Shown here piece after piece: positions 57,316-64,000 of a stretch of 64,000 bases of DNA (its first letter is position 1; every line of letters starts with the position of its first letter). The stretch is from a virus. A program made the position numbers and the translations under genes. The stretch covers positions 1 through 64,000 of the IMG/VR virus record IMGVR_UViG_3300022752_000059. One strand, 5' to 3'. The notes below the pieces were generated by a model. That model saw nothing but the letters and a program-made list of their open reading frames with translations. It was not told the origin of the DNA and searched no databases.

Positions 57316-58896
57316 TTAGCGACTGAAGAATGGCGATTCCGCCACCTGTACCTGCGGCATGGTGTCGTGAATGGTCATGGCGCAGGCGATAGCCAGAGAG
57401 TCTGGATAGTCGTCAAAAGCGCCTTTTTCTTCAGGTGCTGCAGCAAGCATATACGGTCCACGGTAGGTTTTCTCGAGGTCCGACATTTGCTGGTTAAACC
57501 GTTTCCATGCCCGTGTACGACGTGCCTTTGAGTGACCAGGAATGATTAATTGGTCTCTCTGGATGAGTTCCGTAAGGTGCACCCATCGCTCATGCTGGGC
57601 TTTCTGGTCGGAACTCATGGCGACCACTTCGATGTCGGGGAGGAGAATTTGCATGCGCTCCGCCACGGCACCGCCAACACCCTGAGAGTCAATACCAATT
57701 CTTAGGATTTCGTAATTACGGAGGAAGTCAATAATTTCAAAGTACTGCTGCTCCCATTCGACGTTGTTGATTTCCAACCAGTTGAGGATGCGATGCTCGT
57801 AGAAACCAAACGGGTCTGGGTGGTCCCAGTCAACCCATACGACGGTCACCACGGTGGAGTCGTTTGATCGGGCGACGTCAATACCTACTACTACCTGGGT
57901 GCGCCACCATTGTTTCACGAGCGGCATGGACGGGTCGTACAAGCGCTCCATTCGTTCCTCGGTAACGAACATTCCTTTCTCAAGAATCCATCTGTTGCAA
58001 TATGACATCTGGAATTCGTCGGAGTCCTCGCCAATGCGAACCTTTTCTTTGGCGATGAACTTGGCATAGTTCTCGTTGTACTTGGCGGCAGTTCTCCAGT
58101 CGTATTCAAAGTGGACTGCACGCTGTCGTTTACCGCCGTTTACCATTCGTCGTTTGTTGAACTGAATCATCTTGTAGAAGTACGACTTGTTTTTGGTCGC
58201 CGTACCAGTCAGGCAAATACTCCCGTTGTTGAACGCCAGCATCGGTTTGATTGATTTGGCGATGACGAACTCGTCTGCTTCTTGTGCCTCGTCAATGAGG
58301 ACAAAATGGTAAGTCTTAGATTCGATCTTTGCCTTGGGGTTGCAAGTCTGCATTCGGCAAAGAGACCCAGACTTCTTCAAGGTGATAATTCGTCCTTTTC
58401 CACGGGCTCCACCTGAGGCTGTTTTATCGTCGATTTCAGGATCCAAAAGAAAGTCAACTGCATGGTCGCTGGTCAGTTTGTTGACGATGCGGCTGAACAC
58501 CGTATCCGCTTGGTCTTCGACTGGGGCGAATACTCCGCACCAAAAACCCTTCTCAAACTTGGACAACCACGTTGGGTAAATCTTCGACAGTTTGGGCAGG
58601 ATGACCATCATGGATGCGAGGACGTTGGACACGACCTCTGACTTACCGCTCTGTCGTGTGGCTACCACGGTCATTTCTTCGCCGTCTCCCAGAACGATTG
58701 ATTCGATCATTCGGTAAGCGATAGGAATTTGGTATGGGAACAATTCCACGTCGCAGAACTGCTCAGTGAACACGATGAGGCGCTTGACCAGTTCGTCGAC
58801 GAATTCCGCCGACGCCTCGTCAAGTTCAGGCGGCAGGCTCTCTTCTAGCGCCTGCTCGTCAGTTAATTCTTCGTCTAGTTCGTCCGTTACTGGCAC
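57316..58896 (-). CDS. Large terminase subunit
   Basis: The 526-aa protein (GTG start) has an ATPase with Walker A RQSGKS (81-86) and Walker B IDEAQ (201-205), then an RNase H-like nuclease: Asp340 in VVGIDVA, Asp403 in IGIDSQG and Asp499 in FDDYPDS. It cuts and pumps phage DNA into heads. Acidic N-terminus (residues 1-30) precedes the ATPase. It heads the late head operon, just downstream of the lysis-region genes. Confidence 0.96.
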   Translation of the reverse strand: MPVTDELDEELTDEQALEESLPPELDEASAEFVDELVKRLIVFTEQFCDVELFPYQIPIAYRMIESIVLGDGEEMTVVATRQSGKSEVVSNVLASMMVILPKLSKIYPTWLSKFEKGFWCGVFAPVEDQADTVFSRIVNKLTSDHAVDFLLDPEIDDKTASGGARGKGRIITLKKSGSLCRMQTCNPKAKIESKTYHFVLIDEAQEADEFVIAKSIKPMLAFNNGSICLTGTATKNKSYFYKMIQFNKRRMVNGGKRQRAVHFEYDWRTAAKYNENYAKFIAKEKVRIGEDSDEFQMSYCNRWILEKGMFVTEERMERLYDPSMPLVKQWWRTQVVVGIDVARSNDSTVVTVVWVDWDHPDPFGFYEHRILNWLEINNVEWEQQYFEIIDFLRNYEILRIGIDSQGVGGAVAERMQILLPDIEVVAMSSDQKAQHERWVHLTELIQRDQLIIPGHSKARRTRAWKRFNQQMSDLEKTYRGPYMLAAAPEEKGAFDDYPDSLAIACAMTIHDTMPQVQVAESPFFSR

Positions 58897-58913
58897 CCAG
58901 CCAGTTTACGTTA

Positions 58914-59126
58914 TTACCAGAGCGAGAGTTGATCGCTGGATACGGTGACAGGTTCCTTGGAGACGGATGCCGACTCAAGGGCGTCAAGCAACGTGCGTGT
59001 ATTGACACGAACCTCTGCTCCAAGCGTGTTGATCGACATTGCCTCGTGCGGAAAAAGGTCCACAAGTAGTTGTCGGATGCGCTTGGCATCGCTGCTGCTT
59101 TCGGTCATGATTGTAATGGTTGTCAT
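58914..59126 (-). CDS. Hypothetical small protein, 70 aa
   Basis: Located just upstream (in transcription order) of the terminase gene. Helical with SSDAKRIRQLLVDLFPHEAMS and a VNTRTLLDALESAS segment. Met1 or Met7 may start it. No domain recognised. Confidence 0.65.
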   Translation of the reverse strand: MTTITIMTESSSDAKRIRQLLVDLFPHEAMSINTLGAEVRVNTRTLLDALESASVSKEPVTVSSDQLSLW

Positions 59127-59147
59127 GAGACCATTGTAGGTCGTAAG

Positions 59148-59372
59148 TCAGCCTTTGCCAACCCGCTCTTCCAACTCCTGCCATACGGCGTTCAACGCCT
59201 CTATGTGCTCGACAAGTTCGTCCTTGTTCTTATCGTGGTAACGGTATTTGTCAAAAGACGCCCCAAGCCCCATTATTGTGGATTCCATCCAGTTGTAGAG
59301 ACTGGGCGTGTCCATTTTCTTCAAGCGGGATGGGACAACCGCCTTCTGTTTTTCGGTTTTGAAAAGACGCAT
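59148..59372 (-). CDS. Hypothetical helical protein, 74 aa
   Basis: Start set at the ATG sharing a base with the previous stop (TGATG). Helical, basic N-terminus and acidic C-terminus (HIEALNAVWQELEERVGKG). No recognised family. Confidence 0.68.
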   Translation of the reverse strand: MRLFKTEKQKAVVPSRLKKMDTPSLYNWMESTIMGLGASFDKYRYHDKNKDELVEHIEALNAVWQELEERVGKG

Positions 59373-59644
59373 CACCATGACTCTATCTCGTCAACCGAAA
59401 CATCCAGCATGCGCCCGCCAACGGCGGAGAGCACGCCTTCGGTGTCATCGAGCGGGTACGTTCGCTTGCAGAAGCCTATCTGAAACGTCTTGTGTTTGAA
59501 TCGGATTTGTAGCCCTTTACCGTGACGCCAAGGATCGTCGATTTCTTTCATGAAGCCCGTGCAGATGACCCGAGTTCGGTTGTCGACAAAATCCCTTGTT
59601 ATCCAGTAAACGGGTCCGACTGATCGGACTTTGTTCATTTTCAC
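59372..59644 (-). CDS. Hypothetical beta-rich protein, 90 aa
   Basis: A GTG start with a 4-nt overlap on the upstream stop (GTGA), or ATG six bases later. Predominantly beta-stranded with basic residues (GLQIRFKHKTFQIGFCKR), perhaps a small barrel or RNA/DNA-binding protein. Not recognised. Confidence 0.65.
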   Translation of the reverse strand: MKMNKVRSVGPVYWITRDFVDNRTRVICTGFMKEIDDPWRHGKGLQIRFKHKTFQIGFCKRTYPLDDTEGVLSAVGGRMLDVSVDEIESW

Positions 59645-60090
59645 ATCCCTTGGAAATACGCTGCTACTTCGTCTCCAGTAGCCCTTCCGTAAGGATAGTT
59701 GTTCAAAACGGCGTTTATAAACTTTCCTTTAGAGCGGGAGGCGGCAAAAGCCTCATACACGCTCAACGGGACGTTGGTGTACTTCCATGGAGTGTCGTAT
59801 TTGATGAACCGAACAAATATTGTGCCATAGCGATCACCAAGCACTTCCTCCCCAGGGTTTGCCGATGTTGAGAATCTAAATGCCCGCACACGGCTACTTT
59901 CGCTGGGGTCGTGGTCGTCGTTGGGAACGTACTGAATCGGGGTCAGGTACTGGTTGGGGAACTCTCGTTCCCTCTTCTCCCGTTCACGTCTGCGCTCGGC
60001 TTCGATCGCATACGTTCCCGTGTACTGACCAAGAGCGTCGGCTATTCGAGCACGACTCTCTGGTGAGAGTCCTGGTCGGCGCCTAGCCAT
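59641..60090 (-). CDS. KTSC-domain protein
   Basis: The 149-aa protein has a charged helical N-terminus (ARRRPG, EAERRREREKRERE) and a C-terminal KTSC-type domain: FVRFIKYDTPWKYTNVPLSVYEAFAASRSKGKFINAVL. KTSC domains are found in phage and bacterial proteins of unknown biochemical role, sometimes with RNA- or lysyl-tRNA-related contexts. It overlaps the endolysin gene by one base (TAATG). Confidence 0.82.
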   Translation of the reverse strand: MARRRPGLSPESRARIADALGQYTGTYAIEAERRREREKREREFPNQYLTPIQYVPNDDHDPSESSRVRAFRFSTSANPGEEVLGDRYGTIFVRFIKYDTPWKYTNVPLSVYEAFAASRSKGKFINAVLNNYPYGRATGDEVAAYFQGM

Positions 60091-60644
60091 TACTCAACTT
60101 CAGTTGCGTTTGACGCCTTCCAGTCAAGGACTGCCTTTGGCGTCTTGTCACCGACGTAGTAGAACCAGTGCCACGGTTCTTCGGGCATGACTTCAAGCGA
60201 CCAACCAAATGTGGGTGCATTGAGGCAAAGCCATTCAAAGATTGCGCCCGAAGCGTTGGCAATGTCGCAAGCCAACCCGAGGTTGTGGCGAGACGTACCA
60301 GGCACAGCCATCGGCGCACCAGTGTGTCGGTAATATTCCTTACCTTCAAAGATTCGTGGTTTTTGACCAGCGATTACCTTGGTTGAATAACGGCTCAAGA
60401 ACCCACGCTTTTGCATTTCATAATCACGGTAAGTGTCGCCAGACGACGTCGGGACGATTTTGATCTTGTCCTGACGTGCTTTTGCACGCATCGCACGGTA
60501 AGCATCAGCGGCAAGGTGGTGCAACTTTCCTGACGGTTTGATGTCCACAAGGAGAGTGGCGGGCAACTTGCCTGGTTCGACACCCTTCAAGTCACTTGGA
60601 AGAACCAGTTTTTGGATTGCGGGAATTTGGTGCTTTACTTTCAT
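60090..60644 (-). CDS. VanY-type endolysin (D-Ala-D-Ala peptidase)
   Basis: The 184-aa protein has peptidase M15 motifs: PTSSGDTYRDYEMQ (65-78), SRHNLGLACD with His120 and Asp127, and EEPWHW with His159. Zinc is bound by the two His and Asp. It should cut peptide cross-links in peptidoglycan at lysis. No signal sequence is visible, so export would need a holin; a lipoprotein and a two-helix membrane protein lie just upstream. Confidence 0.92.
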   Translation of the reverse strand: MKVKHQIPAIQKLVLPSDLKGVEPGKLPATLLVDIKPSGKLHHLAADAYRAMRAKARQDKIKIVPTSSGDTYRDYEMQKRGFLSRYSTKVIAGQKPRIFEGKEYYRHTGAPMAVPGTSRHNLGLACDIANASGAIFEWLCLNAPTFGWSLEVMPEEPWHWFYYVGDKTPKAVLDWKASNATEVE

Positions 60645-60820
60645 ACTGTCTCTTTAACCTTTCGTGTTAAATCATGTGTTCGAAGTGGGTGTCCGAACGG
60701 AAGTCGTGTTCGTTTGCGACCCGCCTTAGTACCTGGAACTGTTTCAATTTGATTGGTCAAATAATTAAATCGAGTGCGTTGTTGGGCGCCTCGAGAAACT
60801 TTCTTATTCTTCTTCCCCAT
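60641..60820 (-). CDS. Small basic protein, 59 aa
   Basis: A short gene in the gap, ending with an ATGA overlap into the endolysin gene and overlapped at its start by the upstream membrane-protein gene. Basic throughout (MGKKNKKVSRGAQQRTR, KAGRKRTRL). Unknown function. Confidence 0.68.
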   Translation of the reverse strand: MGKKNKKVSRGAQQRTRFNYLTNQIETVPGTKAGRKRTRLPFGHPLRTHDLTRKVKETV

Positions 60821-61112
60821 TTGCGGTCACTTCCGTTGCTGGGGCTTCTTCTTCGCCCGATTGACTGATGGCACGTGCGCCAGACTTCATGAGGATTCCA
60901 GCAAGTGCGCCAGTAATGAACGTTGCAACGCTTGAGAGCACCGAGAAGAACATCTTGTCATTTTCTGCTTGTTCCCCAACTGGCTGGGCAACAAAAACGA
61001 GCGCATACAGGATGGCAATCGTCGTAAAGAAGAGAACTGCTGCAAGAGTGACGCCAACTACAAAACGGAGGCGTGAATCAAGTTCTTCGGTGTTATAGCG
61101 CTGTTTTGTCAT
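60804..61112 (-). CDS. Two-helix membrane protein, holin candidate
   Basis: Start at MTKQRYNTEE gives 102 aa with two hydrophobic helices (about 20-42 and 55-75), short positive N-terminus and acidic C-terminal tail (SGEEEAPATEVTANGEEE). Class II holin-like topology; it is two genes upstream of the VanY endolysin, which supports a lysis role. An ATGA overlap with the lipoprotein gene links expression. Confidence 0.7.
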   Translation of the reverse strand: MTKQRYNTEELDSRLRFVVGVTLAAVLFFTTIAILYALVFVAQPVGEQAENDKMFFSVLSSVATFITGALAGILMKSGARAISQSGEEEAPATEVTANGEEE

Positions 61113-61288
61113 TGTCCAATATCTCCAATTAGATCTTTTGTGCACTGCCCCTCAACCTCGCACATGGGGGGATTACAGTCTTCGTTTTCCCAATTTGCAG
61201 GGTCTTGGCATTCGTAGCGGTAATACCCATCATAGCCACATCCACCGAGGGCGATGGCAAGGGCGACGACGAATAGGGTTCTACGCAC
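61109..61288 (-). CDS. Small phage lipoprotein, 59 aa
   Basis: GTG start; hydrophobic signal RRTLFVVALAIALGGCG with lipobox LGGC (15-18), so the mature form is lipid-anchored at Cys18. The mature part is Cys-rich (YECQDPANWENEDC, PPMC, QC), like short lipoproteins seen in many environmental phages beside lysis or tail genes; their function is unknown. Perhaps a lysis-region or superinfection-exclusion protein. Confidence 0.75.
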   Translation of the reverse strand: MRRTLFVVALAIALGGCGYDGYYRYECQDPANWENEDCNPPMCEVEGQCTKDLIGDIGQ

Positions 61289-61340
61289 CTACTAATTTTA
61301 GCAGAATTGTATTTTATCCAAATGATCAGTATTTACAAGG

Positions 61341-61595
61341 TCATTCGGCTACTTCGGTGGCAGGTGAAACGAACACATCATTCACCGCATCATAGAAGTC
61401 ACCGATACCTGCGTACTTGCCACGGAAGTTGCCGTTGTACGAAGTCTGTCGCCATTCGCCTGCGAGACCTAGCGATGCGATGAACGCCTGACCTGCGGCT
61501 TCTGACGCAGGGAAGTCACCGCCGCCGCAGTCATCGTTGGATACGACGATTACTTGTGCGACTTGACCATTGCTGATGCGTGCAAAGTGTGCCAT
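61341..61595 (-). CDS. MAHF-type phage protein, 84 aa (paralogue A)
   Basis: Opens MAHFARISNGQVAQVIVVSNDDCGG and contains GEWRQTSYNGNFRGKYAGIG, a pattern common in cyanophage and environmental phage proteins near tail genes. It is closely related to the first 80 residues of 63210-63569 (paralogue B). Function unknown; the location among adhesin genes suggests a virion or tail-fibre-associated protein. Confidence 0.82.
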   Translation of the reverse strand: MAHFARISNGQVAQVIVVSNDDCGGGDFPASEAAGQAFIASLGLAGEWRQTSYNGNFRGKYAGIGDFYDAVNDVFVSPATEVAE

Positions 61596-62413
61596 TATGC
61601 GAACCTGTACCTAACGATGAAGATACCTGAACCGCCAGCGTAAGAAGCACGCCCGTCGCCACCGTCACCTGTATTCGCCGCACCAGCCGCACCAGACCCA
61701 ACATTGTATCCATCGCCGCCTTGTGCGTACTCAGTAAGCGTTCCATTGTCAAAGAAAAACGATAATCCTTCGCCACCCACACAACTAGTTGCGCTTGGTC
61801 GTTCACCGTTGCCCATACCACCAGCACCACCACCACCACTTCCACTCTCAGTATTGGTGTAGGCGTTGCCGCCACGATTACCATAGCCACGCCCATTAGA
61901 AGGCGATGTTTGTGTTGAAGCACCACCGTTCGGTTGAGCCGCACTATTACCAGCACCGCCACCGCCACCCGAACCGCCGCTATTACCAGCACCATAAACA
62001 GACCCGCCCTTACCACCGCCGTAAGCAGTAATCGTGGTCAAGCCTGTACCAGAGATAGATGAGTCAGAACCGTTAGTGTAAGAAGCACCGCCACCACCAA
62101 CAGTCACCGTGTAAGTCACGGCTGTCGGAACAAAGAAACCTGTGACTAATCCACCAGCACCGCCACCGCCATAATCGCCAGCACCACCGCCACCACCAAC
62201 AAGCAGATACTCACACACGGGATTAGTACCAAGCGCAGAAACAACGAATGAGCCATTAGCGGTGAACTTGTGGTAGTACCAAGTCACACCAAGCGACGAA
62301 TAAGAACCTGTCGTGTTGCCACCCGTCGCCGTGATGGGCGTGAACACAGCCGCACCACGCTTAGTCCACCCTGATACTGATGTGCCTGAGCGTGTGCGCT
62401 CACCGAAACGCAT
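61595..62413 (-). CDS. Glycine-rich tail/adhesin protein
   Basis: The 272-aa protein starts with a non-glycine part (about 1-60, WTKRGAAVFTPITATGG) followed by a glycine-rich domain (GGGGGAGDYGGGGAGG, GGSVYGAGNSGGSGGGGGAG) like those forming polyglycine-II-type bundles at tips of phage adhesins. Likely exposed on the tail and involved in host binding. Shares a stop-start base with the MAHF-type gene (TAATG). Confidence 0.8.
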   Translation of the reverse strand: MRFGERTRSGTSVSGWTKRGAAVFTPITATGGNTTGSYSSLGVTWYYHKFTANGSFVVSALGTNPVCEYLLVGGGGGAGDYGGGGAGGLVTGFFVPTAVTYTVTVGGGGASYTNGSDSSISGTGLTTITAYGGGKGGSVYGAGNSGGSGGGGGAGNSAAQPNGGASTQTSPSNGRGYGNRGGNAYTNTESGSGGGGAGGMGNGERPSATSCVGGEGLSFFFDNGTLTEYAQGGDGYNVGSGAAGAANTGDGGDGRASYAGGSGIFIVRYRFA

Positions 62414-62422
62414 CGCTACCCC

Positions 62423-62788
62423 TTACGGCGTGATTCTGTTGACGTAGCCGCCAATCATGACGACGTTTGCTGTTGCGGCAAAAGCGGTTACGGTACGGGC
62501 GGCAGAACCAGTGCCCATCAAAATCAAACCTGGGATTACCAAAATCAAACCAGACTCGGCGGTAATCGTCTGCTCAATGATGTCGTCGGGCGAAGTCGTG
62601 CCACCGAACTCAATCGTCAACTTGCGATCAGTCGTGTCGGAGTTGACTGCGTAGAGCCAAATCTCATCTTCAATGGTTGCAGACGTTCCAGTCGCATGAA
62701 TTGTCGTACCAGTCGTAGCGGTAGCGGCGACTTTGATGAGTCGACCACCAGTTGAACCGCTCAACTTTTCTTTACTAAATACTGCCAT
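62423..62788 (-). CDS. Hypothetical beta-rich virion protein, 121 aa
   Basis: Opens MAVFSKEKLSGSTGGRLIKV, then a beta-sandwich pattern (IEDEIWLYAVNSDTTDRKLTIEFGG) and Ala/Ile-rich C-terminus (LILVIPGLILMGTG). Short adhesin or decoration protein likely. Lies in the receptor-binding cluster. Confidence 0.7.
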   Translation of the reverse strand: MAVFSKEKLSGSTGGRLIKVAATATTGTTIHATGTSATIEDEIWLYAVNSDTTDRKLTIEFGGTTSPDDIIEQTITAESGLILVIPGLILMGTGSAARTVTAFAATANVVMIGGYVNRITP

Positions 62789-62797
62789 GAGTTTCTC

Positions 62798-63022
62798 CTA
62801 TCCGAAAATCTGTGTTCCCAAAATGATTTGGTCGTTATCACCAGAAGTAATTGACCCAGAAGGCAAAGACGAGTATGAAAGACTATTCCATGCCGTAGAA
62901 CCATTACCGATCTTATACCTTGCCGTATCCGTCTCGATGGCAAGTTCGCCCTCCATGAGGGTCGGGTTGGCGGAAGTCCAGTCAGCAGCCAATCCACGTC
63001 GTAATTGAATCTTTACAGCCAT
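62798..63022 (-). CDS. Mtd-like N-terminal domain protein, 74 aa
   Basis: The sequence IQLRRGLAADWTSANPTLMEGEL followed by ETDTARYKIGNGSTAWNSL is the common phage tail motif also found at the N-terminus of Bordetella phage Mtd and in many fibres. Here it is the whole protein, probably a fibre attachment domain. No C-type lectin or reverse transcriptase is in view. Confidence 0.85.
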   Translation of the reverse strand: MAVKIQLRRGLAADWTSANPTLMEGELAIETDTARYKIGNGSTAWNSLSYSSLPSGSITSGDNDQIILGTQIFG

Positions 63023-63210
63023 TATATGACACCCCCACCGTCAACGCTTCCAGCCCCGCCATAGTTGGAGAATGGGCCGCCACCGTCGACGTTCAAACTG
63101 ATTGCCCCAGTAGTGACAACAATCCACTGCCCACCGTTGTATTCCCAAGTGCGTAGGTCATACGAATATCTTTGACCAGTCACGGGTGAGGCAGGGAAAT
63201 CGATGGGCAT
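63022..63210 (-). CDS. Small tail-fibre-type protein, 62 aa
   Basis: MPIDFPASPVTGQRYSYDLRTWEYNGGQWIVV is a widespread short phage motif around tail fibres; a Gly/Ser-rich C-terminus follows. Overlaps its neighbours by one base at both ends (TAATG junctions). Probably part of the tail adhesin assembly. Confidence 0.75.
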   Translation of the reverse strand: MPIDFPASPVTGQRYSYDLRTWEYNGGQWIVVTTGAISLNVDGGGPFSNYGGAGSVDGGGVI

Positions 63211-63569
63211 TAAGCGGTCACTTCATCCCACTGCTGGTTGGCTTCGTTCCAAGTCCAATTGCCTTCGGCAGGCTTGGCAACGGGCGCTTCCCAATCAGCC
63301 GTTTCTTCGTTGAGAGTCCAAGACGCATAGGGCTGCGGGGAGACAAATGCATCAATGTCGGCATTGAACGTGAACCCGATACCAGCGTAACGCTTGCGGA
63401 AATTGCTGTTATACGACGTTTGCTTCCATGTTCCGCCCAACAGTTTGTTGCAGAATGCCGCACCGATTGCATCGGATTCTGGATATTCGCCCCCACCACA
63501 ATCGGCGTTTGAAACGACGATCACCTGAGTGACGACGTTGTTTTCGTTAATTTGGGCAAAATGTGCCAT
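63210..63569 (-). CDS. MAHF-type phage protein, 119 aa (paralogue B)
   Basis: First ~80 residues resemble 61341-61595 (shared MAHFA, QVIVVSN, DCGGG, QTSYN-NFR and YAGIG). It continues with two copies of a Trp-rich motif (ASWTLNEETADWEAP and GNWTWNEANQQWDE), which suggests carbohydrate or protein binding. Function unknown. Confidence 0.85.
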   Translation of the reverse strand: MAHFAQINENNVVTQVIVVSNADCGGGEYPESDAIGAAFCNKLLGGTWKQTSYNSNFRKRYAGIGFTFNADIDAFVSPQPYASWTLNEETADWEAPVAKPAEGNWTWNEANQQWDEVTA

Positions 63570-63599
63570 TGGTATCTCCTGTATGAGTGTTGTAGATAA

Positions 63600-63794
63600 T
63601 TATAGCCCGATCAAAGCGTTCACTTCATCCTCGGTTAGCCCCAAGGCTGCAAGTTTGACTTTGGCGGATTCTTTTGCGGCGAGTTTGGCTTCAAGGGCTT
63701 CTTGTTGAATGGATTGCTCAAGAAGGGTTTGTTCATAGTTTTGAACTTCCTCGAATGTCATATCTCTAACCTCATTGCCTATTTGTATTTTCAT
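63600..63794 (-). CDS. Small coiled-coil protein, 64 aa
   Basis: Helical with heptad pattern (FEEVQNYEQTLLEQSIQQEALEAKLAAK) and Leu/Gly-rich end. Similar small proteins accompany tail fibres as chaperones or assembly factors; not certain here. Confidence 0.65.
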   Translation of the reverse strand: MKIQIGNEVRDMTFEEVQNYEQTLLEQSIQQEALEAKLAAKESAKVKLAALGLTEDEVNALIGL

Positions 63795-63802
63795 AGCCCC
63801 TC

Positions 63803-64000
63803 CTATGCCAGACCGTATACCCTATATTGACCACTAGATGCATTACTAAATGTAAATGTTAAACCAGTATGAGTTTCGGCAACACCGTAACTTCCACCAA
63901 AATGCCAACCTCCAAGCGATGCACCGCTTTGTGGGTCTGCTGTAGCAGTTCCATTCCAAACAGTATTTTTAGTGCTACTTGCCGCATTGCTTACATATAT
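63803..64000 (-). CDS. Partial beta-rich adhesin-like protein (3' end)
   Basis: Open frame running in from the right edge, 65 codons before a TAG at 63803-63805. The visible part is Ser/Thr/Gly-rich and beta-stranded (WHFGGSYGVAETHTGLTFTFS) and ends QYRVYGLA. It probably belongs to a tail fibre or other adhesin; the N-terminus is outside the window. Confidence 0.7.
   Translation of the reverse strand: MYVSNAASSTKNTVWNGTATADPQSGASLGGWHFGGSYGVAETHTGLTFTFSNASSGQYRVYGLA

Noticed and set aside
62798-63022. Diversity-generating retroelement target (Mtd)
   Set aside because: Only the common N-terminal fibre motif is present; no reverse transcriptase, template repeat or C-type lectin domain was seen in the window.

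Overview
The window is a gene-dense segment of a tailed double-stranded DNA virus, almost certainly a contractile-tailed (myovirus-type) phage of an actinobacterium. The host inference rests on two WhiB-family regulators (2454-2810 and 4871-5296), a protein class essentially confined to Actinobacteria and their phages. The contractile tail follows from a tail sheath, a tail tube, gp25-like and J-like baseplate proteins and a P2 gpI-like protein. I saw no integrase, rRNA, CRISPR array or insertion sequence, and no tRNA was recognised by eye. Coding is nearly gapless: 4-nt ATGA/GTGA or 1-nt TGATG/TAATG stop-start overlaps are common, which points to long polycistronic transcripts.

Layout. (1) 23-2810, rightward: small unknown proteins, a two-helix membrane protein, a DUF932-type protein and a WhiB, ending at a hairpin. 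(2) 2790-9991, leftward: glycosyltransferase, small HTH and zinc proteins, a membrane-anchored lysozyme-like protein, a second WhiB, a HAD deoxyribonucleotidase, a degenerate HAD-like protein and unknowns. (3) 9719-14036: small, mostly disordered or basic proteins of unknown role; several share an N-terminal motif, and one carries a DPFGD peptide also present in the tape measure protein. (4) 14039-28032, leftward replication and recombination module: SpoVS-like protein, three PD-(D/E)XK-type nucleases (one Cas4-like), RecA, family A DNA polymerase, a putative ssDNA-binding protein, SNF2-type helicase, CHC2/TOPRIM primase, DnaB helicase, DnaC-like loader and a winged-helix initiator-like protein. 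A cluster of 16-bp palindromic iterons lies inside the initiator gene, the arrangement known from lambda O/ori. (5) 28033-29265, rightward: a structured leader, two small basic proteins, a DUF6321-type protein and a Dps-like ferritin. (6) 29255-58896, leftward late module read from terminase down: terminase, holin candidate, HTH protein, metallophosphoesterase, an HslV/proteasome-like protease, portal, scaffold, capsid, adhesin-like proteins, neck, sheath, tube, chaperone pair, tape measure with two wall-hydrolase domains, and baseplate. A lone rightward gene sits at 52410-52610. (7) 58914-64000, leftward: lipoprotein, holin-like protein and VanY-type endolysin (probable lysis cassette), plus glycine-rich and Mtd-like adhesin proteins; the last gene runs off the window.

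How it fits together. The virus encodes most of its own replisome and recombination proteins, so it probably starts replication at its own origin and leans little on host enzymes. The head is a portal-scaffold-capsid set with no classical prohead protease; the HslV-like protein is the best candidate for that job, though this is inference. Entry and exit each have wall-degrading tools: the tape measure carries peptidase and transglycosylase domains, a separate VanY endolysin serves lysis, and a third membrane-anchored lysozyme-like protein is expressed with the left-hand genes. WhiB proteins, SpoVS-like protein, Dps and glycosyltransferase look like host-takeover or fitness genes.
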